Source: Phoenix dactylifera
Lineage: Eukaryota; Streptophyta; Magnoliopsida; Arecales; Arecaceae
NCBI RefSeq assembly: GCF_009389715.1
Contig: NW_024068191.1
Span: forward strand, 62,001 to 126,000
Length of the DNA: 64,000 bases
Reading direction: 5' to 3'
Positions within the stretch are counted from its first letter, which is position 1. Every line of letters starts with the position of its first letter. A model generated the notes under the pieces. The model ran no database searches. It was not told the DNA's origin and saw only the letters and a list, made by a program, of their open reading frames with translations. The translations under genes were made by a program, and so were the position numbers. Shown piece by piece: positions 40,301 to 53,900 of the stretch.

Positions 40301-40646
40301 CTTGTTCTTGGTCTCAAATCCTAGCACAGCAACACAGTAGCACTGTTCTTCCTTCCTTCGCACTGAGTTCGCAGGCAGCAACCATTCCCAAAGCGGAAAA
40401 GAGAGCTCACATTGTCATTGGACGGGATGCAATAGTAGACCTGAACAAGGGGAAGAAGACGACGTATTGGAGTTGGACAAAAGTTAGCTACTCTTAAACG
40501 TTACGATGCCGTAGAATTTTAATCCTTCAACCGTGGATGTAAGTTCAAAGAAAAGCTACGGAAATGCAGGGCGGAAAGGACGCGCCCGAAAACTCGGAGT
40601 CACCGTGGGGACATGAAAAGCGTGGAATCAAATCAAGGAATGCGAA

Positions 40647-41133
40647 AGAGGTGGCTACTGTGACAGACAAAAAAAAAAATAAAAAAATTAAAAAATTAAA
40701 AATTTGCATGAATATCCTCCTAAATATCGGATTTTGCATGAATACTCTTTCAAAATTAATATTTACATGTATACCCTTATAAAACACTTGTTTTATCATT
40801 CTACCCTTTTTTATTTTTATTTTTGCATATGTACCCATGTTATCTAACGACGTTAAAAAATTAACAGTTTCAAATTAAAATGACTAAAATATCCTTACTG
40901 GGTAGACATAGATTGGAATCCCAATAGAAGAAGAAGACAAGAGCAATAGCGTAATTTTAAAATTTTATTTTATTTTTAATTAAAATAAATATGTTTTTTC
41001 TTAACACCGTTAGAACAACTATTATATTACGGGCATTTGTACAATAACAAAATTTTATAAGAGTATACATGCAAATATCAATTTTGGAAGGATATTAATG
41101 TAAAATTTGATATTTAGAAGCAGAGGTGGCTAC
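40647..41133. mobile_element. 463-bp AT-rich foldback insertion with a perfect 12-bp target duplication
   Basis: AGAGGTGGCTAC occurs at 40647-40658 and again at 41122-41133, framing the insertion 40659-41121. Inside, about 40710-40800 and 41035-41115 are imperfect inverted repeats; both arms read AAATATC..ATTTT, then CAAAATT.ATATTT.CATG, then TATACCCTTATAAAA or TATACTCTTATAAAA. There is no coding capacity. The target duplication length fits a Mutator-like MITE or a retroposon better than Tourist or Stowaway elements. The class is unresolved. Confidence 0.65.
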
Positions 41134-41606
41134 GTAACCACGTGAGAGGCGGATTGGGTTCGGCGACGTGGTTGCCGTCTCGGCCAGACTGAGTGCGACT
41201 TCAATGCCCATTAACTACAACCGTTTCCCGCTTTATTAGCTCACCGCAATATACCAGAAACTCAAGTTAACTCCACCCCCATTTTCTACGTATACACCTC
41301 TCCCCGCTATTGCCATTTTTTGGTGGTTACAGACAAGACTGAAAAACGTGTGTACTATAAGAAAGAAAGGTGAAAGAAGCTGCGGGAATAATAAATAATA
41401 CACAAAAATAGATATAAATTCACATGGACGGAGAAAGCCGATAACTTCCTCCTCTGTTTCTCTATCTTATCTTCAACCCTCTTTGCCTTTCCCAATATAC
41501 GATATTTTTTTCAGCTCTTGCTTTCCTCCGATTTTGGCTCCATCCTTTATTTTCTCCGGAGCCTTTGGTCCCCATTGTTTTTGTTTTTTATGTTTTTCTT
41601 GTCACC

Positions 41607-41609
<3 letters not shown>

Positions 41610-41648
<39 letters not shown>
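41610..41648. repeat. CT microsatellite
   Basis: A CT run of about 38 bp lies some 540 bp before the GT14 start codon, in a pyrimidine-rich stretch that may belong to the 5' UTR. Confidence 0.9.
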
Positions 41649-41650
<2 letters not shown>

Positions 41651-42183
41651 GTGTGTTTGGATCTTCTTCTGTTTCTAACTAGTTTCTTAAAGGTTATTAT
41701 TATAACCGTCTTTGTTGTTCTCCAGTTGCCTTAACGGAATCCTTTAAGGAAGTCACGGTGACTCCGTTGTTCTTGTTATTGCTTCGTTGTATTCTCCCTC
41801 AAGTAATCTGGCCTTCAAACCCTTGTTCTTGCTGTCTTTCTTGTATCTGTTGTTGCTCTTCTTCTTATTTATAGATTCTAAGTTCTAAACCTTTACCCCT
41901 CTGTTTCCAGTTTCTTTCTTGGATCTGGTGTTCTTCTCCTCATTCGTTTATTCTTATTTTTTTGTATCCCCTTCGAGAATTACACAAAATCGCCACCTCT
42001 CTGTTCCTCCCTATCTTCAGTTGTTGCCTCTCTTTTGTTTCTTTGTTTTAGTTTTTCAAGGAATCCTGATTCCCTGAATTAATTCCATCTCCTTTTCTTG
42101 ACAGAAGTTGTAGTATATATATAGTTAGAAGCCATACATCCTAAGTTGCTTCAAGGGGCAGGATACTTCTATACGTATACAGG

Positions 42184-44314
42184 ATGGAATTTATTAAGGC
42201 AAGAGTTCCTCTGCTTCCAACCATGGAGAAGAAATGGGCATTATGCCCGTTGGCCTTGAGCACCGCCGTCTGTATCTTTCTCGTCGTGGCCTCTTTCAAC
42301 ATGGGCCACCTCTGCTCCCTCCCCAGCATCTTCTCCAACTTCCGAGACGGGAATTCGATGACCTCGAGATCCGCCTTCGTGGAATCCAAGCTTGCCGACC
42401 GCCCACCGCCGCCTGCCGGCCCGACGATTCCCCGGCTGGCCTACTTGGTCTCGGGATCCAAGGGCGACCTGGACCTCCTGTGGAGGACGTTGCAGGCTCT
42501 CTACCACCCCCGGAACCTCTACGTGGTCCACTTGGACTTGGAATCGCCGGCTGCCGAGAGACTGGAATTGGCTTCTCGGGTGGCGAATGATACGCTTCTC
42601 CGCGAGGTCGGTAACGTTCATGTGATCACTAAGGCTAACATGGTGACATATCGAGGGCCGACCATGGTTGCCAACACTCTCCATGCTTGTGCTATACTTC
42701 TCAAGAAGAGCAAGGACTGGGACTGGTTCATAAACCTCAGCGCCTCCGACTATCCTCTTGTAACGCAAGATGGTGAGTGTAGGCCTTTCGGATCTCCTCT
42801 GATTTGAATTGGTGCTTGTTTCCATCGTCTTGTTAAGAAGCTTTATTGATTTGATGTTTGTGGGTGGGTGTAGATATCCTCCACACTTTTTCATCGCTGC
42901 CCAGGAATTTGAATTTCGTCGACCATACAAGTCGATTGGGATGGAAGGCGTAAGTTGATATCATTCTATCTTTCAGGCTTCATGATGTATCCATTTTGCA
43001 GTTCCAAGTATAGAAATCATGGGGCATGACAGTGGAATTTGGTTTTGGCGGTGGTGTTACAGGGGGCAGAGGGCAAAGCCATTGATCATAGACCCGGGGC
43101 TTTATATGTCCCAGAAGAAGGATATCTTCTCGGCGACTCAGAGTAGAGAGCTACCAACTGCATTTAAGCTGTTTACAGGTAAAAATTCTGCTGGTTCTTA
43201 GTTCTTACTCATTCGAACATGTTGATATTTGTATTCTTCCGTAAGAACTTATTCTGATCCAGAAAACTAGAATTCAATATGTCGGTTAATTTAATCTGAT
43301 TCACCTTGTCCCCTCTTTGGCTAGTTAAATATTCATTGCCTTTACGAGGCAAGTTAGATATCAGTTCTCCATATCATAATTGCATGCATTTCGTTGTGCT
43401 CCTATTTGCTTTGATTTTCTTGAAACAAAGGGAGCTTAGAAATCTCTAGCTACGCTTACATAGTTCCTAAATGGCAGCTATCTCATTGGGAAATATTCTA
43501 CAATTCAGGGCTAGGAGAAATCTGTGCGACGATGTCGCACTTACCTGCTCACATAGTGGGCTCAAACTTATCTGAACAAATGCATTCCCTTCTATGCTGA
43601 GCAGAACAAAGATCGAATTCTATCACTTATGCTTTGGAGTTGAATGCTGCTGTTGTTGTGATTCAACAGGCTCTGATGTAGCACTTCCCTGCTCACATAG
43701 TGGGCTCAAACTTATCTGAACAAATGCATTCCCTTCTATGCTGAGAAGAACAAAGATCGAATTCTATCACTTATGCTTTGGAGTTGAATGCTGCTGTTGT
43801 TGTGATTCTAACAGGCTCTGCATGGATGGCCCTGACCCGGGAGTTTGTTGAGTACTGTATCTGGGGCTGGGACAACCTGCCAAGAACTGTCCTCATGTAC
43901 TACACCAATTTCGTTTCCTCCCCTGAAGGCTATTTCCACACAGTCATCTGCAACACGCCCGAGTTCATGCACACCGTCGTGAACCATGACCTCCACTACA
44001 TTTCATGGGATGTGCCCCCAAAGCAGCACCCTCACATCCTCTCCCTCGCCGACGTCCCTAAAATGATCGGCAGCAGCGCACCCTTCGCCCGCAAGTTCAG
44101 CAGAAACGACACAGTACTGGATAAGATTGATGCAGATCTCCTAGGCCGGAAGAACGGGAGCTTTGTCCCTGGTGGTTGGTGTGAGGGAAGTCCGCCGTGC
44201 TCGGCAGCCGGGGACCCGACACAGCTGAAGCCGGGACCAGGGGCTGACAGGCTAGCTAAGCTTATGGAAAGAGTAGTTTACTCAGAGAGGTTTGCTTCGA
44301 AGCAGTGTAAATAA
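42184..44314 (+). CDS. GT14 family beta-glucuronosyltransferase-like protein (GlcAT14 type), four exons
   Basis: Exons are 42184-42772, 42874-42949, 43063-43178 and 43815-44314, which join in frame to 1281 bp, or 426 residues. A short cytosolic tail precedes a single membrane anchor at about residues 19-37 (ALCPLALSTAVCIFLVVAS), then a Pro-rich stem and the GT14 catalytic domain from about residue 82. Domain landmarks are RLAYLVSGSKGD, LYHPRNLYVVHLDLE, DWDWFINLSASDYPLVTQDD, QRAKPLIIDPGLY, LTREFVEYCIWGWDNLPRT, YFHTVICN and LHYISWDVPPKQHP. In Arabidopsis, GlcAT14A-C add glucuronic acid to arabinogalactan-protein glycans in the Golgi; the same job here is inference. A second in-frame ATG at 42223 could also serve. 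The last intron carries a duplicated acceptor site. Confidence 0.9.
43531..43820. repeat. Tandem duplication including the exon 4 acceptor (GT14 gene)
   Basis: The unit at 43531-43674 is repeated almost perfectly from 43675, with an offset of 144-145 bp. Both units end in AACAG|GCTCTG, so the acceptor and first bases of exon 4 exist twice: a decoy acceptor before 43670 and the true one before 43815. A handful of differences are visible, such as GCAGAACAAA against GAAGAACAAA. Confidence 0.92.
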
Positions 44315-47300
44315 GATCTCAGAGTAACAAGGTAAATGTTACATGATAGCAGAGTACAGGAAGAGGATTCGATGTCACTATTAGAGACTGTGGCAGAACA
44401 GTAAAATTTCAGAGGGGGAAAAGTGATTCGGTTACTGCAATTGGGATATCTGTAGATAAGTCATCAATGAACTATAGTTCAAAGAAATCTGAGTTGTGTT
44501 TTAGTTACACTTCTTAATTGAGTGCTCGAGGCTTTTTCTTTACTCTTTTCAGGTCATCAGCAAGCATGAGATGTTAATTACACAGCTTAACTTGTTATTT
44601 CCTGCAGCTTATTGTTCCTCTCAGAAGATTTGATGGCTTTTAGTGAAATAAGCTAGCTCCACATCGCCGCAGAAGATGTTACTGTGAAACTCGGGCAATC
44701 TCATGTTGCAGCAGCCAGCTGAAATACCTCTTGGATATCTGCTTGCTTATAGGCTGCCATTCTATTTCTAGATAGAGTAGCATCATTTGACTTCACAAGG
44801 GAGTATGTCTCATACATCTGACCGTATATGACAGCGTCATACACTCAGCCGAAATCTAACATGTAACTAACACACTGAGATTCTGATCTCTTAAAGATGG
44901 ATGCTATATTTTAGAGGCGAAAGATGTATGTTTATCATTTTTGGGATCTTTGAGAATTCTCCTTTTCAAAGTGAAGTAACCACCCTACACATCTATTGAG
45001 TGCAAGCAAAGTCGTTATATGAGAGGTTAGATGTATTCGTATATTAACAGACGGTATTCAAGAATCTTTCAAAGAAAACCTTTTTTTTTTTTTTTTGTTA
45101 GATTATGTTCTGAAACTTCATAGGGTATTCCTTGATCTAGAGGTTGGAACATAGGCATCAGATGTTCCTGTTGATACATACAACAAAATTCAAGGTTTTA
45201 AATTTCATGGGCGGCACTATCTCGATTTTTTTATGGAATAGGATACACTGCCATTCTGTCCCATTCCAACACTTAGAAAAAGGGAAGTTCCAAGATGTGC
45301 TGCTGAGGGTCCTATTTCAATACTCAAAATGGTATCTTATTTTAGTCTCCCCCAGGTTGTCTTGTCGGAACTCGAGTCATCATATCACCTTTGAGCATCT
45401 TTAGATGACAAAACCAGCAATTTTTTTCAGAGAGCTGCGGGCAATAATGCTGTCACATCCTTTAGCATTTTCAGATCATGTTTGTGCTGCTTTAAAAAAA
45501 ATATCATTCTTCAAAAAATCTAAGAAAAATAATAAATATTTTGTTAACATAATTGCAGAAATACTACTCAAATAAGTAGAAGTAAAAATAAATTTCAGGA
45601 GAAGCCAGAAAGAGTTCTTTCTGGCTTTTTACTTTTTGTGCGCTTGCCTGTCTTTTAAGTGCGTTCATAAAAGTCATATGTATTTCTTCTATGCATATCA
45701 AATACTAAATATTTATGAAAGTTGTTTAAAAATTATTTCTGAACATAATTTGTAAGATAAAGAAGTAACAATGCAAAATATCTTTTAAAAAAACAAATTC
45801 TTTTCCCGATCCTGTTGTGAGCCTCCTCCCATTAGTTTCTCTGCCCCTGAGTCTGAAGCAGTGGTCGCCAACTAGATCCCATCCTCTTTGCCATCGCTCT
45901 AGCCACTTACTAGATTTTTATTGGTAGAAAGTGGCAGTCAGGCCACTTTATTGGTAGAAAGGCAAGGATCAGAACCCATCATTTGCTTAGAAGTCTTCCA
46001 AACAGGTACCAGAGAATGAAGTATCTCTCTTCGTCCGCCCTCTTTATTTTTTCTTTTTCTTTTTATTTTGATAAACATGATTGCAGTGCCACCTAAGGCT
46101 ATAGGCTGAGGGGAGAAGTGCCAACCAGTGGAGCCAAGTCCCATTGTCATCATTGGAAATAAAATCAACGACCCTTTGTCCGTTACACAATCACTAGCTA
46201 GCAAAGTGAAGGCCCAACAAAGATTGAAGCAATGGCCGAGAGGACTGGTCCCATTTCCGAGACAGTGATTTAACTGCAGGAAGCTTACCATTGCAGCAAG
46301 AAACAGCCTTTCTGATTCTACCATGTTCTTAAAAGCATGGCAATTGAATGATCCATGGATGCTTAGAGTGAAAGATTTCAGTATATTATTGAAGCAACAT
46401 AATTTTCAATAACTGGAACGAGACAGATGAATGAGCCAAGAGGTGACCAATTCCTGCGGAAAATACATGCTCTGAGGATAGAAAGTGATGGCTTTTTTAT
46501 AGTCTGAGCTAGAGGATTAGAATTCTAACTTTTGACGGGAGATGGAAACGCTGAAAAAGATAGAGCCGTGAAGGTCAAAAGAAAACATTATATGGAAAAA
46601 GAAACAAGCAGAAAAGATGGCCACAGGCCACCCAAGATGGGAAAACATAGTGCATAAGAGCTTGTCAACATTCTCAAATAAATCACCTTGTCAACATTCT
46701 GATTTTGATCAGAAAAACTAACTCGTTTTTGATTCCAAAGTAGAAGCTTATCTTTAGCATTCTAAATTTTACTGCTGATTTTAAGACAACAATATGCAGA
46801 AAATAGAAGATTTCTCTCCATCTCACACCAACTATTTCATCAGAAAAAGACTCATGCTGCCAAGGAGCTCATTTAGGGTCATCCCAATCTTCGGGCCAAT
46901 CAGCCCCGTCTTTTCAGTTTACATCTTCAGTAGTTTAACCGGATAAAGTAACCCCATAGTAAAACAGATAAACCAGTCGAGTATAGAAATATCCATGGAA
47001 ATCAAAAAATAAAATTTTCAAAAATTGAGCAGGCAATATGGGTAAGAGTGTTAGGCAGGCAGGAAAAAAAGGGGGGAAAAAGAGAGGAGAAAAGGATTCA
47101 TGACAATACCTGGATTCCAATGGATTACAATGGTGGCTGATCGACAGAGATAAAAGGCTCACACTGATCGTTGCACGTCCACAAGAAGGTTAGGAAGATC
47201 TTGACATCCAAGTCCTTCCAATGAGTCTTCTATTTTTGGACTCTAGTAAAGGTTGCCACTCATTCCCTTCCAATGAAAATGACAAGGCTCCCAATAGGAA

Positions 47301-47991
47301 CAAACTGGTGCTGCCCAAGTCTAGTCTTCAAAGAAGAAGATCCCACTCGAGTATTCCAAAGATTCAAGAACAAGACAGGAGCGTGTAATTCTTCAAAGAC
47401 TAGTAGTCAAATACCAGTCTATATATGCAGGGCTTGTCATATGGTATCACTGTTCCTATGATACACAAGTTAATAACACAATAAAAAGAATTAACAAGGA
47501 GATGTAAAGAAGTCAGGCAGATTACATACTTGGATCCACACTTCTACCCTATGTATAGGGGGGCAAAAGTGGGTTTTGATTTATCATACAAAGTATCATA
47601 GTCTACTTGCTGACATGCAAAGCATATGCCGAAGTGTGCGGCAAACTTAACTAAGAACTGTTTGACATATCATACAAATAATGAGGTTAAAAAAATCGAG
47701 GGCATAGACATTGAAAACTAACATGAACCAGAATCTGTTGCCTTGCAAAAATATTATGGACATGCTGTGCATCTGAAACCACTGATGGCTTGTTTTCTCA
47801 TGCAAATGCAAAGGCAGAAACAGCTGTCCATTTGACAAAGAAGTGAAATATCTATTCACAGTAAGAGAACCAGCTATTCACTAAAAAAATTACAGAAAAT
47901 AGCCTGCAGTTTTATTCAGTTGGAGTAATATGAAACATCATAACTACAAAGGCAGAAAATCCATCAAGACTAGTTGATTCAGAGCGAGAAG
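44315..47991. other. Convergent intergenic region between the GT14 and Raf-like kinase genes
   Basis: Both neighbours end here, so the region holds two 3' flanks. It is mostly AT-rich with a poly-T run near 45080. About 45930-46330 and 46500-47170 have open minus-strand stretches that I could not assign to any family. No gene is called. Confidence 0.45.
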
Positions 47992-50900
47992 CTATAGCAG
48001 TCTAGACTGCGGGGTCCCTGAACCATTGACATGCCAGGGTCTGAGATTCTGGATCCAATGGAACAACCACTTCTTGTGATCCCGGCTGGTCAAGTTTTGA
48101 AGCTGGCTGAGAGTTCCATCACGAGCAAGAGCAGATTCAAACTGTTCTAAGACCTTCACTATCTGCCAAAACTCGGGCCTCTTCTCTGGATGCAGAGCCC
48201 AACATTGCTCAATTAATGCTTGTAAAGGTGCAGAGCAGTCTGAAGGAATGACAGGCCTCAGGTTCTGAAAAGGGCATTTCTAGTTGTTAGGGCATCATAG
48301 CAAGATGCCAGCAATGATCTCTGCTTTTTAGTATAACTAAAAAAAATATATATATATATACACAATCATGGCAAAGCTTGTTTCATTGTATCGAAGAATG
48401 ATGACCGTAGTAATCAAAATATAAAAAGGCGTTGCAAATCTTTTCCCTTTAAACAGTCGACGAAAAACGTTTTATGTTGAGGAATGAACAATATAGAACA
48501 TAATACTATGTACTAAAAATGGCAGGCGAATGAATTCATGTACAAAGATGGCTTTTTCGAACTCAATGTGGTAGCAGAATAGAATAATGGCTGTAATGTT
48601 GTATTTTGGTCAATTTGTAAACACTGATGGAAAGGTCAATGCTCTTTCTTTTTTGGAGCAGATGTCAGCACTTCTTATGCCATTATCTCTATGTCAAGGT
48701 TTTCATGGCAGCAGAGACCTTGGCCAAGATCACAGTTTCTGTCGGTCAGAAACCGAGCCAGAATTTCCTCCTGGGTGTATTATCATTAATATGCGATAAA
48801 AGTTTATTTGTTACAAAAAGAATATAATAAATTATAGATTTATATTCCTGGGAATTATAAAAAAAGATACTACAACAGAAATTATTTATTATAAAATATA
48901 ATTCTTATGTCTGAATATGTTATATGTTTGAAAGAACATGAGGGAATTTTTTTTCCATAAACAAACATGAGGCCTTTCATCAATCTTGGTTGTTACCAGT
49001 ATAAGATGCATGTATTCTAACAGAGAACAAATCATTTGATGAACAATTTAATCAAACAATAGTTTACCTACTATCTAAAGCTAAATTGCCTAATATAAAG
49101 AATATATAAAAGATTAATTATACAATGCCACCAAAGTACAATATATGTAAAGAGAAATAATATTCAGAGACAAATTTAATAGGATAACTTAAATCTTATT
49201 AGCAATTAATGTTGTAGTAAGAAAGGAAGCCACTATATCACACTAGAAATGGAAGCCACCGTTGAAGTCTTAAGCTAGAGGACACAAATATCGTAATCAA
49301 CTAACTCACTCAAAAAAAGAAGAAAAAAAATATTCTCTCTCTTAATCACCACAGCCATCTCCTACCAGGCCACTCCCTCTCTCCTTAATTAGCACCTTAA
49401 GACTCCCACTAAACAAAAACTCTATCTTAATTTGGATTGTTTTCTCCCAATAATCCTGTCCATCCAAGTAATCAATTTTGTGATTGGTTGTCAGAGAGTT
49501 GGAAAAGATTGACCTGCAAAAGAGGGGGGGGGGGGGGTCCATATCTAGAGGAAACAAAGTGGAAGGGGAGCATTGCCCCGCTGGCTCTATTCCTAGTATC
49601 AGTATCGGGCACCCCCTCGATACAATGTATATAAAAATCTCGACCCTATTATCTTGATTGATATAAACCGATAAAATCCAAGATATTGACCAATACAACA
49701 TATTCGTATTGACCGATATTTTTTTTATTTTTTGTTTCATTAAATAGGCTTCGCTAACTAATAAACTTAAAATCTTGCTTAAATATAGTTCTTGATCATA
49801 GATGTACCGTATTGGCTAAGATTTTGATATCTCGACCTGAAAATATCAGTTGAGATCTTGAAAAATATTGGTTCCCTGAGATAACTGATATATTGAGATT
49901 TAAAAACCTTACTCTACATATTAATAAATGGATTTTACATTAAAATGCAGGTAGTGTTTGGATAGTTAATATAGAATATTTACCTTGCAGCACACTAGCT
50001 AGCTATATAATTCTACCATGAATATGCAGGTACTGTTTGGATAGTCAATATAGAATATTTACCTTGCAGCACACTAGCTAGCTATATAATTGGAAAAAAG
50101 GCGAGTTGTTCAAAATATTGACACCAGCTTGCAAGCACGCCATGAAAACGTTTTTGGGTAATGTGATGGCTGGATGTCAGACAATGCTACCTTGATAAGT
50201 TTATTGCTATTGACAAGATTGTCTAGCATTGGTTAATACAAATTTCTAGCTTAACAAGAAAAAGATATCAGATAAAGATCTTAGAGAGGAACATCTGCGA
50301 CAATAGAAAAGCATACCTTATTAACCACAGCAAAAGCAGCCTGGATAGGTGTCATGTCTTCATAAGGGACAGTACCTGTCACCATCTCCCATAACAGTAA
50401 CCCAAAGCTGTAAACATCAACTTTCCGTCCATAAGCTTTGTGTTTGATCATCTCAGGCGCCATCCAGCGATAAGTGCCAGGGTCCTCTGCTAATGCATCG
50501 CAATATACTTCTTCACATGCTATTCCAAAATCAGCAATTTTTACACAGAAGTCTTGATCAAATAGGATATTCTCGGGTTTCAAATCACGGTGGATAACCC
50601 CTTGTGAGTGAATATACTCCATGCCCCGAGCAATATCTAAAGAAATTGCAATTAGTTTTGGTAAAGGAAGGGATTTGTGCTCAAGTTTGTGCAAGAACGC
50701 TCTTAAAGAGCCTCCCGAGAGATACTCTGTGATGATGCAAAAGACTGGTGGATTTTTACATGCCCCTGCCAGCTGCATCGAACCAGAAATAATCAGATGG
50801 AGATAACACAGATCATGATATGTAATTGTATTATAATATAATTCTATGTCTTTTCAATTAAGCTTGCTCAGTGAATAGTAAAAGGCTTGGGCCGACAAGC

Positions 50901-53900
50901 GCAATGGTGCGAATTCGAGTCATCAGGCAACCACTTTATATTTAAATAAGAAAAGCCAAAAGGTTACGCATGTATCCCATCCGTCTCTCTCAAGAGCCCG
51001 GAGTGCCAGGACAATAACCTAATAATGGCCTTCTAATCTGACACAAGACCACATCTATGTTGCAGCAGTGTCTGTGCTAATCCACATTATACCATGTTAT
51101 ATGATACATACTAGGCCACAGTCGGCATTGGTACTAGCTTGTAAAGCTATATATCATTTTTTATCAGCTCATACCATAGCATATTACTGCAATATGCAGC
51201 AATTGAGCTGGCACAGATAGAAAGGTGCAAGCAAACTGCATAGATACGCAATTAAACTTTAAGTGCTTAGTTGATAGTATTCCTCTTCCCAACATTCTCG
51301 ATATCCTATAAGTGCTTTATCTTCATTTTTGCTTTTCAAGTCCAATATAGTGTCATCTAAGTTAGTTTATGAGTTAGATTTCTTTAAAAGAACGCCGTTA
51401 GAACATATATGTTAGCAACCAGCACATGTTTCTAGTGCATCTTAGAATGCTACGTTTATTATGTTCAGGTCACAAAAGTGTTTACATGTCTACTGTTTAG
51501 TAAAAAGGCAACTATAAGTAGTGTATATGAGAAGTAGAGAAGAAAAAAAAGTTTGTCCTGGCATCGTAGTTAAATATCTATAGCTGTTTTGCTTAGTTCC
51601 TTGATAGAAGTGATTACAGAATGTGGTTGTGTGGTACAATATGCTGATGCGCTGGCTCTTGACTGGGAAAGGCACAACACATGATTTACTTCCCTGTCTT
51701 GGAAGCAGGATTGTGATACATTACCGGGGGCTACAATTACACCCCCTAAATATTCTCTGTTCCCATGTAAAATTCAAAAGAATCGCTATGTATATTAGCC
51801 CTACCGTCACTTCACCATCAAAGTTGATCCCCAATTTCTTTTTCCTTATACATCAACTATCATCCATCACCAAAGTAATGCAGTTAAGTCTTTCCTTTTC
51901 CATAAGTATCTCTGCTCCCAACCAAATATTATAATTTCAAAATTAATCCCAGCTACAATCTAACTAACATTGTAAGTAGCCCCCCCCCCCCACCCCACCA
52001 CCCTCAATCCCAAAATCATGGTTTGCCATACCGGTCGGTACGGGCTGGTATCGGACAGAACCGGTACGGTACAGCTACATTTTTCGGTTCTGACCATTCG
52101 CACCCCATACTGACCCGTACCGGTACGTACCAGCTCGTACCGGCTCCAAATTTTTTTTAGTTTTTGACACGAACCAGCCAAACCAGTATAGTACCGATTC
52201 GGTTCGGTACCAGTACCGGCGCTCACCGGTACGTCGGTACGGTCGGTATGGCGGACCTTGCTCAAAATAATAGTCCATAAAATCTGTGAAGGACAAGCTC
52301 CTATTTTTCTGAGCAAAGCCCATAATTTCTATCAAAAGAACTTGGGGGCATTTACAAGGCAAATTGTGAGAGAGTGAGGTTTTGGCCATGAGCCATGAGC
52401 AAGGGCCATGAGCCCTTTAAGAGATTCAGGTTGAAAAGTCAAGGAAAAAAAATAAAAAGATACCAATTAGAGTCCTACAAGATAAGCCCCTGCTAAGGGG
52501 CTGTCATGGATGGAAAAAGAGCTGCTGGTCTATAATCATTATTTTCTAATTTTTATATTGTTTAGAATAGAACAAACAAAACAATAAAAATCTCTAGAGA
52601 ATAGCTATTTAGAGTCCAAAGAGACAAGATGCCTTGGAATGAGAAATATCATTGATTGTGGGAACTCAAAAATCTAAGATTAAAGGTGTGGAAGAGTGGT
52701 GATTGTTAAAAGACCATACAAAATGGAATTCCAATGATACAAGTTATTTCCTGATATTCTACTTCAAAACTTTTGGGGGACACATTGAAGGAACTTTCAG
52801 ACTTAGGGGATCAATTGTGTGCCACATTAGAGAAATTTTCAGACTCATGTATGGTATTGCTTAAAAAAGTGCTTTTAAAGTCACTTTCTAAAATGCACTT
52901 TCTTAAAAAAATAGTGTTTGATAACATTATCTGAAAAGTGCATCTATAAGAAGAAATAGTCAGACGTGCTTTTAGAAGAAGCTAGAAAACCTAGATTTTG
53001 GCTTCTCTTTTTATAAAATAGAAGGAAAACCAAACATGCTGTTTGGGGGGGGGGGACCCCTCGGCGGTGCCCATATGGCTCCCCCTTGAAACTTGTATTT
53101 ATCTTTCCCACAATCCTTATATGGAAACTAAAAGTCTTATAAGGAAAGATTGGGGCTGAGGCAGGTTTTAAAGGGAAAGAATATAATTTATTATTTTGAA
53201 AAGTGGGGAAGTGCTTTGTCCTCTTGCCATGTTGCCAATGGATTATAGATATTTAATTTATACTAGTTATATTGGACTGCTAAAGATTTTAAATTTGGAA
53301 TAATTAAACTAAAATCTAAATTCTAAAGATAACTAATTTATAAAGTTTCAATGCATTATCCCTCACCTTAGTCTCATGGTTGAGAAGTATTACTCTTCCT
53401 CCTCTTTGAAAGTTCCTAGAGTCCAGATACACTAAGATATCTTTCTTAGGAGCTTTTGGAGTCTCGTCTTCTATAGAAGTCTTGCAACTTTTAAATCCTT
53501 TACAAGAGAAAACCAATCAGGGGTATTCTTAGATTTAAAATTTGGAAATTAAGCTGCTTTTTATAGTTTAAGGATGAAGAAACAGGCAGGGAGTTGGAAA
53601 AGTTATTAGAGAGAGAAAGAGAGGCAAATTTGAACGAAGACTTCCATAAATGGTGATAGGCTTTATTTTGGCATTGATTTCTTAAAAGAATTTGGCTTGC
53701 CATTATAAAGATAAGATTTTTAAATTTCTCCCTTGAAAAGGTATCTTGTCTAGTGGAGCTCAAAATCTATTCCAAACTTTGTGTCTACTTTGTCTACTAC
53801 TTAGAAAAAGCCCCAAGGCTTTTATGACTGAATCTGTGAAACAACAATATCTGGTAACACTTTAAAATTTTTATTACTATAATATTAATAAATCATGCAA

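Larger units (their letters stand above)
33279..42183. other. Intergenic region between the DUF506 and GT14 genes
   Basis: This 8.9-kb stretch is mostly mobile DNA: a decayed reading frame (34056-34473), a minus-strand LINE remnant (34460-37340) and a 463-bp insertion with a target duplication (40659-41121). About 39590-39965 is an AT-rich block repeating GCATATATACTCTTATAAAT-like words. From about 41130 the sequence becomes promoter-like, with a CT run at 41610-41648 before the GT14 start. About 37400-39580 shows no recognisable feature apart from short poly-T runs. Confidence 0.5.

Noticed and set aside
46500-47170. Minus-strand stretch with readable pieces such as WPEDWDDPK
   Set aside because: The pieces are in different frames with stops between, and I could not assign a family or find splice sites that would join them.
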